64,000 nt of DNA from an uncultured Myxococcales bacterium (GCA_937949945.1 CALFEQ010000137.1:27786-91785); one strand, 5' to 3'. Shown: positions 42,854-50,922, numbered from the stretch's first letter. Translations and numbers: made by a program. Notes: generated by a model not told the origin, from the sequence alone.

Positions 42854-42970
42854 TCAGAGGGATTGCAACTTCTTTGCACGTTCTTGATCGCGTTCGTTCT
42901 GCAGCCCCAGGACCTGTTCGTTGAGCCAGTTGTTCTCCTCGAGGACTGCTTCAAGCATCTCCCGGAGCAT
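42854..42970 (-). CDS. small coiled-coil protein
   Basis: 38 residues (MLREMLEAVLEENNWLNEQV then LGLQNERDQERAKKLQSL), a single amphipathic helix of about five heptads. It follows the RNase HII gene by 43 bp and precedes the terminator. Two in-frame GTG codons lie just before the ATG. No family, but composition is strongly protein-like. Confidence 0.5.
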   Translation of the reverse strand: MLREMLEAVLEENNWLNEQVLGLQNERDQERAKKLQSL

Positions 42971-43013
42971 CACCACGGGCCCCGAGGTCGTTCGCCCGAC
43001 CCAGGGAAGTGAT

Positions 43014-43619
43014 TCAGGAACCGGGGGCGAGGCACGGTACTTCTCTCGCGAGGAGCTTCTTGATGGTCTTCACGCTGCGCCGGTGAAGAGGGCAGACCCC
43101 GCGCTCAATGAGCGCCGCACGGTGCAGCGCCGTGCCGTAGCCGACGTGACGCTCGAAGCCGTAGCCGGGGTACTCGAGCGACTGCCGCACCATGTACTCG
43201 TCGCGCGCGACCTTCGCGATGATGCTGGCCGCGGAGACCGCCGGGAAGTTGGCGTCTGCCCCGGCATGGCACTCCGCCCCGAGTGTAGGACACTTCACGC
43301 CGTCGACGATGACGCGGTCGGGGACGCCGACGCGGTCGATGAGCTGGAAGATGGCGCGCTCCATCGCGCCGAGGTGCATCGGGCCGAGGCCGTAGGTGTC
43401 GATCTCCTCGACGGACACCCAGACGAGCTCGAACGACTTCGGGAACTCGCGCATCAGCGTCTTGCTGAGGGCGACGAGTTCCTTTTCGGACAGCTCCTTC
43501 GAGTCCCCGATCCCCGGGAGGGTCCAGGACTCGTTCGGCGCCGCGAAGGCACACACCAGCATCGGGCCCGCCCAGGCGCCCATGCCGACTTCATCGACGC
43601 CTATGATAAGTCCGGACAT
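43014..43619 (-). CDS. rnhB: ribonuclease HII
   Basis: 201 residues from ATG 43619. GVDEVGMGAWAGPML carries the first catalytic Asp-Glu pair of RNase HII; DGVKCP supplies the third Asp; VSAASIIAKVARDEYM is the conserved downstream motif with the final Asp; YPGYGFERHVGYGT is the RNase HII C-terminal signature. It would remove RNA primers or misincorporated ribonucleotides. The frame extends upstream, but there it overlaps another gene. Confidence 0.88.
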   Translation of the reverse strand: MSGLIIGVDEVGMGAWAGPMLVCAFAAPNESWTLPGIGDSKELSEKELVALSKTLMREFPKSFELVWVSVEEIDTYGLGPMHLGAMERAIFQLIDRVGVPDRVIVDGVKCPTLGAECHAGADANFPAVSAASIIAKVARDEYMVRQSLEYPGYGFERHVGYGTALHRAALIERGVCPLHRRSVKTIKKLLAREVPCLAPGS

Positions 43620-44152
43620 GAGGGGGAGGGGTTCGTCAGTTCGTTGAGCTCTTGTTCGAGATCGTCGGTGAGCTCTACGACGTCCACATTGTAGCGCTCC
43701 AAGATGTCGTCGTTCGAGCATGGGAAGCCCGTGCCGAAGACCGACTCGACAACCTGCTTCTTCGCGTCCTCGAGGTCCGAACCGATGAAGATCGACGACC
43801 CCAGAAACACCTCCCGGGGTCGTCGTCTCACCAGCACGTAGTACGTCAAAGTGGTCTCGTCGCCAGGCGGGTCGTTGAAGACGACCGCTTCTTCCGCCGG
43901 CGTGCCTTCAGCTTCTTCTCCATCGCCGACGGCAAAGGGACCCCGTGCTCCAGACATAGCTTCCGTGCCTTCTCCAAGGCCGCGCGCAAGGACAAGCCCT
44001 GCGATCGCGTGCGCTCCCGTGGTGATGGTCTTCTCGATGAGTGCGGCTTCGCACCCTCGGACTACCCTGAGCTGCTCCTCAAGGTCCTGGTTCTCCTCCC
44101 GGAGCACATCGATCATCTGCCGCTTCACGCGGCGGGCTCCCGTGTCCGTCAT
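43601..44152 (-). CDS. hypothetical protein with N-terminal coiled coil
   Basis: 183 residues. Residues 13-32 (MIDVLREENQDLEEQLRVVR) form a coiled coil and the C-terminal 85 residues are mixed (TLTYYVLVRRRPREVFLGSS, FIGSDLEDAKKQVVESVFG) and end acidic. It overlaps genes on both sides. Met 44116 is an alternative start. No family recognised. Confidence 0.55.
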   Translation of the reverse strand: MTDTGARRVKRQMIDVLREENQDLEEQLRVVRGCEAALIEKTITTGAHAIAGLVLARGLGEGTEAMSGARGPFAVGDGEEAEGTPAEEAVVFNDPPGDETTLTYYVLVRRRPREVFLGSSIFIGSDLEDAKKQVVESVFGTGFPCSNDDILERYNVDVVELTDDLEQELNELTNPSPSCPDLS

Positions 44153-44450
44153 CTGCCCCCGGGGGCTTGGGGTTCTTCTCGGCTTCGAGCTCCTCGACCT
44201 TCTTCTCGAGCGACGCTACTTGTCGCCGGAGCTGGTCGCGCTCCATCAGCACGTTCACGAGGTCTTGCTCGTTGACGCGAATGTACGACTCCCGTGCCGG
44301 AGCCGCGAACCTCTGGGTGAGGGCGTTCCAGAGCTCGACCTCCGCCGCACTCGCCGGACGGACGACTTCTTCTGATGATCCTCGTCGGCGCGTGATGAGA
44401 ACCATCGCTCCCGCACGGTCCTCGATGCGGAAGCTCAATTGGAGAGGCAT
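44079..44450 (-). CDS. hypothetical protein
   Basis: 123 residues: an N-terminal beta part (SFRIEDRAGAMVLITRRRG), a helix, then a coiled coil (MERDQLRRQVASLEKKVEEL) and a disordered tail. It follows the endolysin gene by six bases. Function unknown. Confidence 0.58.
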   Translation of the reverse strand: MPLQLSFRIEDRAGAMVLITRRRGSSEEVVRPASAAEVELWNALTQRFAAPARESYIRVNEQDLVNVLMERDQLRRQVASLEKKVEELEAEKNPKPPGADDGHGSPPREAADDRCAPGGEPGP

Positions 44451-44456
44451 GTTCTG

Positions 44457-45332
44457 TCAGGCCTTTCGCTTCTGAAGTTCTTCAAGAAGGGCATGTTGGG
44501 TCTTGGGGCCGACCTTGCCGTCGACCACGAGGCCGTGGTCCTTCTGGAAGTTCTTCACCGCAGCGATGGTCCTGGGACCGGCGATACCATCGGCCTTTCC
44601 AACGTCGTACCCGAGGAGCGCGAGCGCCTTCTGGTAGCCCACAATCGTCGAAGGGTCGTAGGCATCCGCCGGCACGGGGTCGAGCTCGGTCGGGTAGTAG
44701 AGGCTCTCGGGGTCGAGGCCCTTCTGCAAGACGACGTACGCATTCCGGTACATCACCTTGTTCGCGACGTTGCGCGGGATGACCCCGCGGTTGTCGTCGA
44801 GCGTGCCGGCGATGCCGTCGGGGCCTCGGGTGTCGATGTGGCAGGCGAGCGCCGCTGTCTTGAAGTCCCGTTGGCGCAGCGCGCGCTCGAGCGTCGGGAA
44901 CCTGAACCAGGGACCGCAGGCCCACGCCATGGAGAGCGTCGCGAGCTGCGCGTCCGCCGGCCAGGACTCCCACTCCATTGCGCCGAAGCGCTTTATCAGC
45001 TCGCTCTCCATGAGGGCGAGCTTGTTGAGAGTGACCTGTTCGACGCCGGCGGTGGTGAGGCGAAGCTGCGCGACGTTCTTGAACGCCATGCCGCCGCGCA
45101 TCTTCAGGTCCTGCCGCGCGCGCACGCGGTCGAAGTCGGCGTCGATCTCCTCCTGCGTCGCGGGGGAGCCGTCCGCACGTACCCAAGGCATGCGCCGCAC
45201 CTCCGCCTTCGAGTTGCAGAGGACACCGATAGCCGTCGTGACGAGACCGAGGATGTCCAAGTACATGAATGGCACGAACCCCTCGAGGGGGACCGTGAAT
45301 CCGAAGAAGGCGGCGCGGACGGACGGCTTCAT
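44457..45332 (-). CDS. endolysin: lysozyme-like domain plus peptidoglycan-binding domain
   Basis: 291 residues. The N-terminal lysozyme-like part has the Glu of EGFVPFMYLDILGLVTTAIG, the Glu-(8)-Asp/Thr arrangement of T4-type muramidases. The C-terminal part, residues about 225-285 (VGYQKALALLGYDVGKADG, AGPRTIAAVKNFQKDHGLVV, GKVGPKTQHALLEEL), is a PG_binding_1 domain. No signal peptide, so export would need a holin. The helical middle (VMYRNAYVVLQKGLDPESLY) resembles a GH108-like region, and an alternative label is a peptidoglycan hydrolase of that group. Confidence 0.82.
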   Translation of the reverse strand: MKPSVRAAFFGFTVPLEGFVPFMYLDILGLVTTAIGVLCNSKAEVRRMPWVRADGSPATQEEIDADFDRVRARQDLKMRGGMAFKNVAQLRLTTAGVEQVTLNKLALMESELIKRFGAMEWESWPADAQLATLSMAWACGPWFRFPTLERALRQRDFKTAALACHIDTRGPDGIAGTLDDNRGVIPRNVANKVMYRNAYVVLQKGLDPESLYYPTELDPVPADAYDPSTIVGYQKALALLGYDVGKADGIAGPRTIAAVKNFQKDHGLVVDGKVGPKTQHALLEELQKRKA

Positions 45333-45335
45333 GTG

Positions 45336-45758
45336 CTACCCCTGGGACGGTTTCCTCTTCCGGATTTTACTACGCGCTCCTCTCAAAGCCCCATCGTGGC
45401 GCATGGTGATGGCGTCGAGACCGGACAGGAGTTCCTTCCGCCGCGCATCGAATCTTTCTCGCACCTTCCCCAGAAGTGCCGCTGTCGCCTCTTCGACCCC
45501 GTCCTGGTGCTCCGCGTCAGTGACGAACGTCGATTCCGCCTGCTCCCGCCCACGGCAGAAGAGCTCCGCGACGTAGACGATGTCGCCGGTCTCCTGGACC
45601 GGCTTTGCGCCAACGGTGATCGCGCAGCGCGCGAACTTCTCTCGCTGCTCCGCAGGGAGCGTCGCGAAGAACAAGTCGTTGATCGCGTCGTACATCGCCG
45701 TCATCGTGAGGCGCTGCCTGGTCTTCGTCTTCGGTTCTTCCTTCGGTGCGTCACCCAC
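45336..45758 (-). CDS. hypothetical protein
   Basis: 140 residues from GTG 45758, chosen because AGGAG lies seven bases upstream. Segments TMTAMYDAINDLFFATLPAE and QETGDIVYVAELFCRG alternate helices and strands. Located just upstream of the endolysin in the same transcript. No family recognised. The 122 bp between this gene and 45881 hold open frames but no convincing start. Confidence 0.6.
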   Translation of the reverse strand: MGDAPKEEPKTKTRQRLTMTAMYDAINDLFFATLPAEQREKFARCAITVGAKPVQETGDIVYVAELFCRGREQAESTFVTDAEHQDGVEEATAALLGKVRERFDARRKELLSGLDAITMRHDGALRGARSKIRKRKPSQG

Positions 45759-45880
45759 GGCGCTTCTCCTTGTTCTGCTTGGCGATCTCTTTCCGTGCGA
45801 GCTCGCCTGCTTGCCTGGATGTTCTGCCCGTTCGGAAAGAGATACATGGCCTTCACGTTGTCCCATCTGAAAGGACGAGA

Positions 45881-46090
45881 TCAAGCCCCCTCGACGGTGT
45901 AGTAGTTCCGTTTGCCCAGCGGGCAGTTCTCTTTGAGCAGTACGAAGCAGCGACGGATGCTCTTGTCGCTGGTGCCGAACGACATCTCGACGTGTCCGCA
46001 TTCGCCGCACGTGACTTTCACGCACGCCTGCATGCGCCCGTTGTCGTTCTTTTCTTCTGTCTCTTCTACTTCGCACTCGACTTCTGCCAT
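45881..46090 (-). CDS. small zinc-binding protein
   Basis: 69 residues starting MAEVECEVEETEEKNDNGRM, with VKVTCGECGHVEMSFGTSD and RRCFVLLKENCPLGKR: four Cys able to bind zinc. GGAGA lies before the ATG. It is divergent from the + strand gene at 46142 and shares its 50-bp intergenic region. Confidence 0.65.
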   Translation of the reverse strand: MAEVECEVEETEEKNDNGRMQACVKVTCGECGHVEMSFGTSDKSIRRCFVLLKENCPLGKRNYYTVEGA

Positions 46091-46105
46091 CGGGGTTCTC
46101 CAAGG

Positions 46106-46134
46106 TTGACACAATGTTCTTCTGACAGTACGAC
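46106..46134 (+). promoter_or_regulatory. sigma70-like promoter of the 46142 gene
   Basis: A perfect -35 TTGACA (46106-46111), a 17-bp spacer and TACGAC (46129-46134) as a -10 with three of six consensus bases. The start site would fall near 46141, so the mRNA is either leaderless from ATG 46142 or starts translation at ATG 46169. Confidence 0.5.
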
Positions 46135-46141
46135 TCGGCCC

Positions 46142-46789
46142 ATGGGTATCACACTTTCCGCCGCATTCATGAAGCAGTCCGCGCTCGCGAAGTGGATTCT
46201 TAGCGTCCTGCTCATGATCGCTCCTCCGTCGAAGCTCGCCGCGCAGGTGCCGGGTGAGACGGTAGAAGAGATGACGGCCCGCTACGAGATCACGGCCCAG
46301 AACATGGCCGAGGTCATCCATGAGCGCGGTCCCATCTTTCGAGGGGCCGATGGTGAGTACAAGACCGCCGCCACAATGATCGGCATCGCGAAGTTCGAGA
46401 GCGAGCTCGCAAAGGATGTCGCGATCGGCAAGCGGCGCGGCGACCACGGCAAGTCGTGGTGCTACATGCAGATCATGATCGTCGGGAAGAAGAACATCTG
46501 GGGCGACGACGAGATGAAGACCTGGACTGGCCAGGACCTCGTCGACGACTGGAAGAAGTGCTTCGCCGTCGGCTACGAGATCATCAAGTACTCAGTCCGG
46601 TCTTGCTGGAACTACAAGAACGGCGACATCCTCAGCGGCTACACCACCGGGAAGTGCAAGCAGAACGAGAAGAAGGCGCGGCATCGGTGGAACTACGCGC
46701 AGTGGATCCTGCGTGCGCATCCCGCGCCTGCCGCGCCTACCCTCGAGATTCTGCCGGCCGCGCCGGACGAGCAGACGACCCTGCTCTAG
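46142..46789 (+). CDS. exported lytic transglycosylase-like protein
   Basis: 215 residues. A hydrophobic N-terminus, best read from Met 46169 (KQSALAKWILSVLLMIAPPS, then AAQVPG), is a signal peptide. The body has AKFESELAKDV with the Glu that corresponds to the SLT catalytic residue, KSWCYMQIMIVG, and a C-terminal KARHRWNYAQWIL. Cell-wall hydrolysis at entry or lysis is the likely role. It has its own promoter and is alone on the + strand among - strand genes. It ends four bases into the neighbouring - strand gene. Confidence 0.65.
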   Translation: MGITLSAAFMKQSALAKWILSVLLMIAPPSKLAAQVPGETVEEMTARYEITAQNMAEVIHERGPIFRGADGEYKTAATMIGIAKFESELAKDVAIGKRRGDHGKSWCYMQIMIVGKKNIWGDDEMKTWTGQDLVDDWKKCFAVGYEIIKYSVRSCWNYKNGDILSGYTTGKCKQNEKKARHRWNYAQWILRAHPAPAAPTLEILPAAPDEQTTLL

Positions 46790-47667
46790 GGGCGCGTGAA
46801 CGACTCGTACGACATGTAGAGCTCGTCGTAGGCCCTCTGCAAGCCCGCCTTCTCTTCGGAGAGGCGGGCGTTTTCTTGTTCGAGCATCGAGTTCTTCGTC
46901 ATGAGCTCGAGGCACTCTTTCTCGAGGTCTGCGTTCTCCGCGCGGAGCGCGTGCACGAGCTCGGAGTTGAAGATGACGTCGTTGGGCTCGCTGCTCTTCC
47001 AGCGCGCGTGGCAGTCCACGTGCATCCCGCCCTGGGGCTTCGACCAGTAAATGGTCTCCCCCTCCTTGTATGCGCTCCGGCAGTAGACGCACTGCCCGCC
47101 GTACTTCGACTCGATGCGCGCCATGCCGCGCTCGAACGTGACGTCGAGGTCGGCCATGATGCGCTCGTACGCCTCGCGCGGCGTCGGAGCGACGATCATC
47201 TTCCAGGCGAGCTCGGTGAGGAACGGCATGTGCTCGAGGGTCTCGACCGACGTGGTCGCGAGGATGACCGCCTTGCCTGTGCCGTAGGCGAACCCGAGCT
47301 CCGCCCCGAAGTCATGGGGGATGCAGCCGATTTCCGGCGCCCACCCGAAGACAATGTCCGCCTTCGCGATCGCCCGCATCCGCCATCGATCTTGGTTCTG
47401 CAGGTGTCGAGCGCGTGTGTACTCGAAGCGCTCCTTGGGAAGGAGCTCGTGGGGTTGAAGTCGTGGTCGGATCTGAAACGGTCCGACCAACGTGTGCCCA
47501 TAGGGAAGTGCTCCGTGGACGACGGTGTCACCGGCGTCTGCCTGTACTGCAACGGAGTACGCCGCGTGGGCTTCTTCGCAGAGGAGGGTCATCCTCCACT
47601 CCGCGTCCGAGGGCCCGGCCAAGTAGACGCGCAGGGGCGCGACGCCGGAGCTAGAAGTAGTGGTCAT
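46786..47667 (-). CDS. nucleoside 2-deoxyribosyltransferase-like domain with zinc and coiled-coil extension
   Basis: 293 residues. The first 160 residues follow the deoxyribosyltransferase fold: LRVYLAGPSDAEWR, AIAKADIVFGWAPE and GAELGFAYGTGKAVILA (the xxGxxxELGxA motif with Glu). Residues about 190-235 hold CVYCRSAYKEGETIYW and MHVDCHARW, a Cys/His zinc site, and the last 50 are a coiled coil. The combination is unusual. A base-exchange or hydrolase activity on deoxynucleosides is plausible. Confidence 0.68.
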   Translation of the reverse strand: MTTTSSSGVAPLRVYLAGPSDAEWRMTLLCEEAHAAYSVAVQADAGDTVVHGALPYGHTLVGPFQIRPRLQPHELLPKERFEYTRARHLQNQDRWRMRAIAKADIVFGWAPEIGCIPHDFGAELGFAYGTGKAVILATTSVETLEHMPFLTELAWKMIVAPTPREAYERIMADLDVTFERGMARIESKYGGQCVYCRSAYKEGETIYWSKPQGGMHVDCHARWKSSEPNDVIFNSELVHALRAENADLEKECLELMTKNSMLEQENARLSEEKAGLQRAYDELYMSYESFTRP

Positions 47668-47978
47668 CGTGCTGTATTCACATCCTCGTCCGGCCGAGCC
47701 TCACGGAACGCTTCCGGAGGCATGGCCTTGATCTTCTCGATCGATGCAAGCACTTCATTCCGCACCTTCGCGATGCGGTTGAGCACGTTCGGGCGAGCCG
47801 GCGTGTCCTTGCCTTCGATGCGCTCGATGTAGCGATCGAAGCAGTCCTCCGGCGTCAGCGCGGAGAACGACTGGGTGATCTTCTGACCCTCAATGAAGGA
47901 GAAGGCGTCCTGCAGGGTCTTACGAAACTCCGTGGCCTGCTCTTGGGCGAAATCTGCCTCAGCGGGATCTTTTGCCAC
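47664..47978 (-). CDS. hypothetical helical protein
   Basis: 104 residues, overlapping the next gene by four bases. Helical throughout (EQATEFRKTLQDAFSFIEGQ, VLNRIAKVRNEVLASIEKI). No family recognised; gene packing supports it. Confidence 0.58.
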   Translation of the reverse strand: MAKDPAEADFAQEQATEFRKTLQDAFSFIEGQKITQSFSALTPEDCFDRYIERIEGKDTPARPNVLNRIAKVRNEVLASIEKIKAMPPEAFREARPDEDVNTAR

Positions 47979-47981
47979 GTG

Positions 47982-48215
47982 TCACCTGGCTCGACAGAGG
48001 GTTATGAGGGCTCGAGCCCTCAGGGCTTTGGGGAGACTAGTATCCTGCGCCACGGCCTCCAGACGGCCCTCGAGGTCGTCACCAAGGTCCTGGCCCATCG
48101 AGAGTAACATCTCGGCATCGGCCAGAATCTTCTCAGCGATCTGTTCCGGGGGGCGCTTCACCGCAGGCTTGTCTTCGATGGCAGCTTGGACTCGGTTCGG
48201 CATCAGTAGCGGCAT
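47982..48215 (-). CDS. hypothetical helical protein
   Basis: About 77 residues from Met 48215 (Met 48203 is an alternative). Helical, with EQIAEKILADAEMLLSMGQD and KALRARALITLCRAR. It sits three bases upstream of the gene ending at 47978. No recognisable family. Confidence 0.5.
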   Translation of the reverse strand: MPLLMPNRVQAAIEDKPAVKRPPEQIAEKILADAEMLLSMGQDLGDDLEGRLEAVAQDTSLPKALRARALITLCRAR

Positions 48216-48369
48216 GCGTCGCCGGCGGTCCAAGAAGCGGGCCTAATTCTTCTTCCGATCGGAAGAACGGACTACCAATCTCGAGAGCGTTGTGCTCACG
48301 CTGGATCTCCATCTCCCTCAAGAAGGTCACGGCTGGTACCTCTGTCGAGAGCTTCTCCAGGTCCGTCAT
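48133..48369 (-). CDS. hypothetical protein overlapping its neighbour
   Basis: 78 residues from Met 48369 (TDLEKLSTEVPAVTFLREME, then HNALEIGSPFFRSEEELG). The first 50 look like a normal protein, while the last 28 overlap the next gene in another frame and look random, so the real protein may have been longer before a frameshift. Weak ribosome binding site. Confidence 0.42.
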   Translation of the reverse strand: MTDLEKLSTEVPAVTFLREMEIQREHNALEIGSPFFRSEEELGPLLGPPATHAATDAEPSPSCHRRQACGEAPPGTDR

Positions 48370-48575
48370 CACCGCATCTTGCTCGTCACCGGGCGGCTGC
48401 GCAAGGCCTTCTCCTCTCGCGCAGCGCGCTCCGGTTGGCGTCGACGGTCTTCTTCCGCACGTTCTCGGTGAAACTACCGAGCGAGGTCCGCCGGTGGTGC
48501 AGTTCTGCACAACCGTGCGCGATCGTTATCCACGCATACGTCGTTCAAGAGTGTCGATCTCCTTTTCATCCTTGC
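48370..48575. other. 206 bp without a supported gene
   Basis: Only a 17-residue ORF on the - strand (MSKDEKEIDTLERRMRG, 48525-48578), coupled by ATGA to the upstream gene, can be seen. Nothing else in this stretch looks coding or structured. Confidence 0.4.
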
Positions 48576-49055
48576 TCATCCGTACTTCTCACGTAGCACG
48601 TGAAAGTCCGCAGGACCGTAGTCCGTGACCGAGGTCACATGGATGGAGATCGGCTGACGCGCGCCCGACCGAGCGCTCTCGTCCTGGTCGCGGCTCATCG
48701 CGCCGATGGCCTCCTTCAAGCTCTTGAATTCGAGCTTCTTCACCGTGCCGGCCTCGACGAAGGAGTAGAAGACCTGGACGCGCTGGATGCCGAGGGTGCC
48801 AGGTAGGACGGCCCCTCCAGGGGTGGGGTCAGCCGTCGGCGAGCTCACGCGCTGCCCAATGATGAGCACACCGAGCCCGCGCGCAGGGCTGAGGGGCATC
48901 ATCTGCGCGATGGTGAAGCCCTGCTCGAGGAGCTTCGTACACGCGGCGTTCGACGACTCCGAGAGCTGCTCAGGCGTATCGCCGCTCGCGCCGATGGTCT
49001 GCCACTCCGTCTTGAAGAGCATCTTCTGACGGAGGGGGTCATGCGGGAACATCAT
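48576..49055 (-). CDS. hypothetical protein of a duplicated junction
   Basis: 159 residues starting MMFPHDPLRQKMLFKTEW. GGAAGGAGCTTCGAC precedes the ATG; almost the same leader and the same first residues MMFPHDP precede the gene at 50572. The body contains LLEQGFTIAQMMPLSPARGL and FEAGTVKKLE-like strands. No family recognised. Confidence 0.62.
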   Translation of the reverse strand: MMFPHDPLRQKMLFKTEWQTIGASGDTPEQLSESSNAACTKLLEQGFTIAQMMPLSPARGLGVLIIGQRVSSPTADPTPGGAVLPGTLGIQRVQVFYSFVEAGTVKKLEFKSLKEAIGAMSRDQDESARSGARQPISIHVTSVTDYGPADFHVLREKYG

Positions 49056-49203
49056 GTCGAAGCTCCTTCCACGGCAGGCCGTGAGGGATGGGCCACGTCG
49101 CTGATGGGTCAACCTGCAAGGGTAGGGAGACGGCGTGGTCGGTTACCCTCCGCACGCCGTCCTGCCCAAACGGATGGGGTGTGTCCCAGACGATGACTCT
49201 CAC
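49039..49203 (-). CDS. small protein ending in WKELRHDV
   Basis: 54 residues from GTG 49203, which overlaps the stop of the upstream gene. RVIVWDTPHPFGQDGVRRVT opens it. The last residues, WKELRHDVPA, are encoded by the ribosome binding site and start of the next gene. The gene ending at 50906 ends similarly (RKELRHDVST). Confidence 0.5.
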   Translation of the reverse strand: MRVIVWDTPHPFGQDGVRRVTDHAVSLPLQVDPSATWPIPHGLPWKELRHDVPA

Positions 49204-50123
49204 TCCGTCACCTCGCACATGCGAGCAATGAGATCGGCGAAGCTCGACTGGAGCTCCTTCACGGTCGGTTCGAGAGCGCTCCACGCCGCTCTCTCGGCCA
49301 CGCCCCACGCCGCACTCTTCGCCGCTCTCTCGGCCGCGCTCCTCGCCGCACTCTTCGCCGCATTCTCGACCGCACTCTTCGCCGCACTCCCCGCCACGCT
49401 CTCGGCCGCTCTCTCGGCCACGCTCTCGATCACGCTCCTCGCCGCGCTCCACGCCACGTTCGCGGCCGCGTTCCTAGCCACGCTCTCGGCAGCGCTCTCG
49501 GCCACGCTCTCGATCACGCTCCTCGCCGCGCTCCACGGCACGCTCCAAGGCACGCTCTTCGCCGCGCTCTTGACCGCGTACTCGACCGCATTCCTCACCG
49601 CATTCTTCGCCGCATTCTTCGCCGCATTCCTCTCCGCGTTCCTCGCTACGCTCCTCGCCACGCTCTCGGCCGCTCTTGCAGCTTCTTCTGTGGCCCTGAG
49701 CGAAGCGTCATCAACGACCGGAAGGCAAGCCTGAAGCGAGGCAGCCTCCTTCTCGAGGCCCGCGAGCCTCAAGAATGCCGGCGCGCGCACGCGCATGTAC
49801 CAGTCGTAGACCATGTACATGCGCTTCAGGAGCACCGAGGCCCTCTCGGCAGGCGTCCCTTCTTTTCGCGTGCCTACGATCTTCGTGAGCAGCGGTCGGA
49901 TCAGCCGCGTGCGCTCGTCGTCGGTCGGGAGTGCATCGTTAAAGGACCGGACGACCGCGGCGATGACCGGACACGCGCACTGCGGAGCGTCCGTGTGCTC
50001 CTCTCCGGCGAGCCACGCGACCGCCTCCATCGCGCACACGCCCTCCTCGAAGGAGGCGTGCGAACCGTACTTGAGGACGAGGGAATCCAACTGCTCGAGA
50101 CGCTCGACGATTATGTCGACCAT
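49200..50123 (-). CDS. protein with long Ala-rich tetrapeptide repeat
   Basis: 307 residues from ATG 50123 (AAGGAA upstream). The first 150 residues are a normal folded domain with CAMEAVAWLAGEE and DAPQCACPVIAAVVRSFN. Residues about 150-285 are a tetrad repeat with Ala or Val at positions 2 and 3 (SVAR, NAER, NAAK, SAAK, SVIE, SVAE), encoded by degenerate 12-bp units; one block, WSAARSVIESVAE, occurs twice. Such repeats form long helices or helical arrays. Confidence 0.65.
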   Translation of the reverse strand: MVDIIVERLEQLDSLVLKYGSHASFEEGVCAMEAVAWLAGEEHTDAPQCACPVIAAVVRSFNDALPTDDERTRLIRPLLTKIVGTRKEGTPAERASVLLKRMYMVYDWYMRVRAPAFLRLAGLEKEAASLQACLPVVDDASLRATEEAARAAESVARSVARNAERNAAKNAAKNAVRNAVEYAVKSAAKSVPWSVPWSAARSVIESVAESAAESVARNAAANVAWSAARSVIESVAERAAESVAGSAAKSAVENAAKSAARSAAERAAKSAAWGVAERAAWSALEPTVKELQSSFADLIARMCEVTE

Positions 50124-50494
50124 GCTCCACTTCCTTTCTCTGCCAATGGGATACACATCCGGCCGCCGGACATCCGGCGGCCAGGACGAGGCCCCGAAGG
50201 GCCCCGTGCCGGCGTCGCAGGTCGGTGCTTTTCGTCCTCCGCCTCAGCGGTCACGAGCTCGGCCCATCGCGGCTCGAGCGACAACAGGAGGTGCGCGCAC
50301 TCCTCGTGCGCGCGCACCTTCGTGGCGTAGATCCGCAGGTCGCTGCGGATCTCCCCCGCGGCGATGTATGTACCGCGCATGGGCGGAGCGACCCATGCGA
50401 CGAGCACGGTTTCATCCGCAGGGCCCGACCACGCGCAGCGCTCGCCTGTCCATACCCCGCATTCGCAGTGCACGGGCCCTTCGGCGGGCGTCAT
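50111..50494 (-). CDS. hypothetical protein with Cys/His cluster
   Basis: 127 residues from ATG 50494 with GGAGG eight bases upstream. CECGVWTGERCAW and HEECAHLL supply possible metal ligands. The C-terminal 40 residues are Pro/Gly/Arg-rich and contain a perfect inverted repeat in the DNA (GGCCGCCGGA with its complement, about 50162-50185). No family recognised. Confidence 0.55.
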   Translation of the reverse strand: MTPAEGPVHCECGVWTGERCAWSGPADETVLVAWVAPPMRGTYIAAGEIRSDLRIYATKVRAHEECAHLLLSLEPRWAELVTAEAEDEKHRPATPARGPSGPRPGRRMSGGRMCIPLAEKGSGAWST

Positions 50495-50571
50495 CAGCAT
50501 GCCCTCCTCTCCCCAAGAATCCAAACCCTTTCACTCATCGTCTTACCTCCTGTCATCGCAGGTCAGTGCGC

Positions 50572-50922
50572 TCAGTCAGCCACCTGCACGATGAGCGCCT
50601 CCGCGGCCGCGCCCGTCTCGTCGCGGTCCGCGCTCTCCTGGTCGCGGTAGACGTACCAAGCGCCACCCTCGCAGGACTCCGCAGTGACGGCGTCGTCACC
50701 GAGCCGGAGCGCTGCTACGGCCGCCTCCAGCGTGGCGTATGTGTGCTGCCCGACGCGCTCCCCCGCATTGTTGAGCATCGCCTCCCGCGCACCGGCCGAA
50801 CGAATAATGAACGTCATCTTGTCGCCCTCCTCGCCAGCCTCGACCTCGCCATCCGCGATCGTGAGATCCCCGCGCGCGTACACGTGCACGCGATCGAGGT
50901 CAGGGTCATGTGGAAACATCAT
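50572..50922 (-). CDS. hypothetical protein, second copy of the MMFPHDP junction
   Basis: 116 residues starting MMFPHDPDLDRVHVYARGDL. The leader GGAAGGAGCTCCGAC and the first seven residues match those of the 48576 gene, but the rest does not: DKMTFIIRSAGAREAMLNNA and GGAWYVYRDQESADRDETGA indicate a different fold. Function unknown. Confidence 0.6.
   Translation of the reverse strand: MMFPHDPDLDRVHVYARGDLTIADGEVEAGEEGDKMTFIIRSAGAREAMLNNAGERVGQHTYATLEAAVAALRLGDDAVTAESCEGGAWYVYRDQESADRDETGAAAEALIVQVAD

Noticed and set aside
45759..45880. A small gene between 45758 and 45881
   Set aside because: Two frames read like protein (for example ELARKEIAKQNKEKRRG before the next start), but none has an ATG, GTG or TTG with a ribosome binding site, so I left it unannotated.
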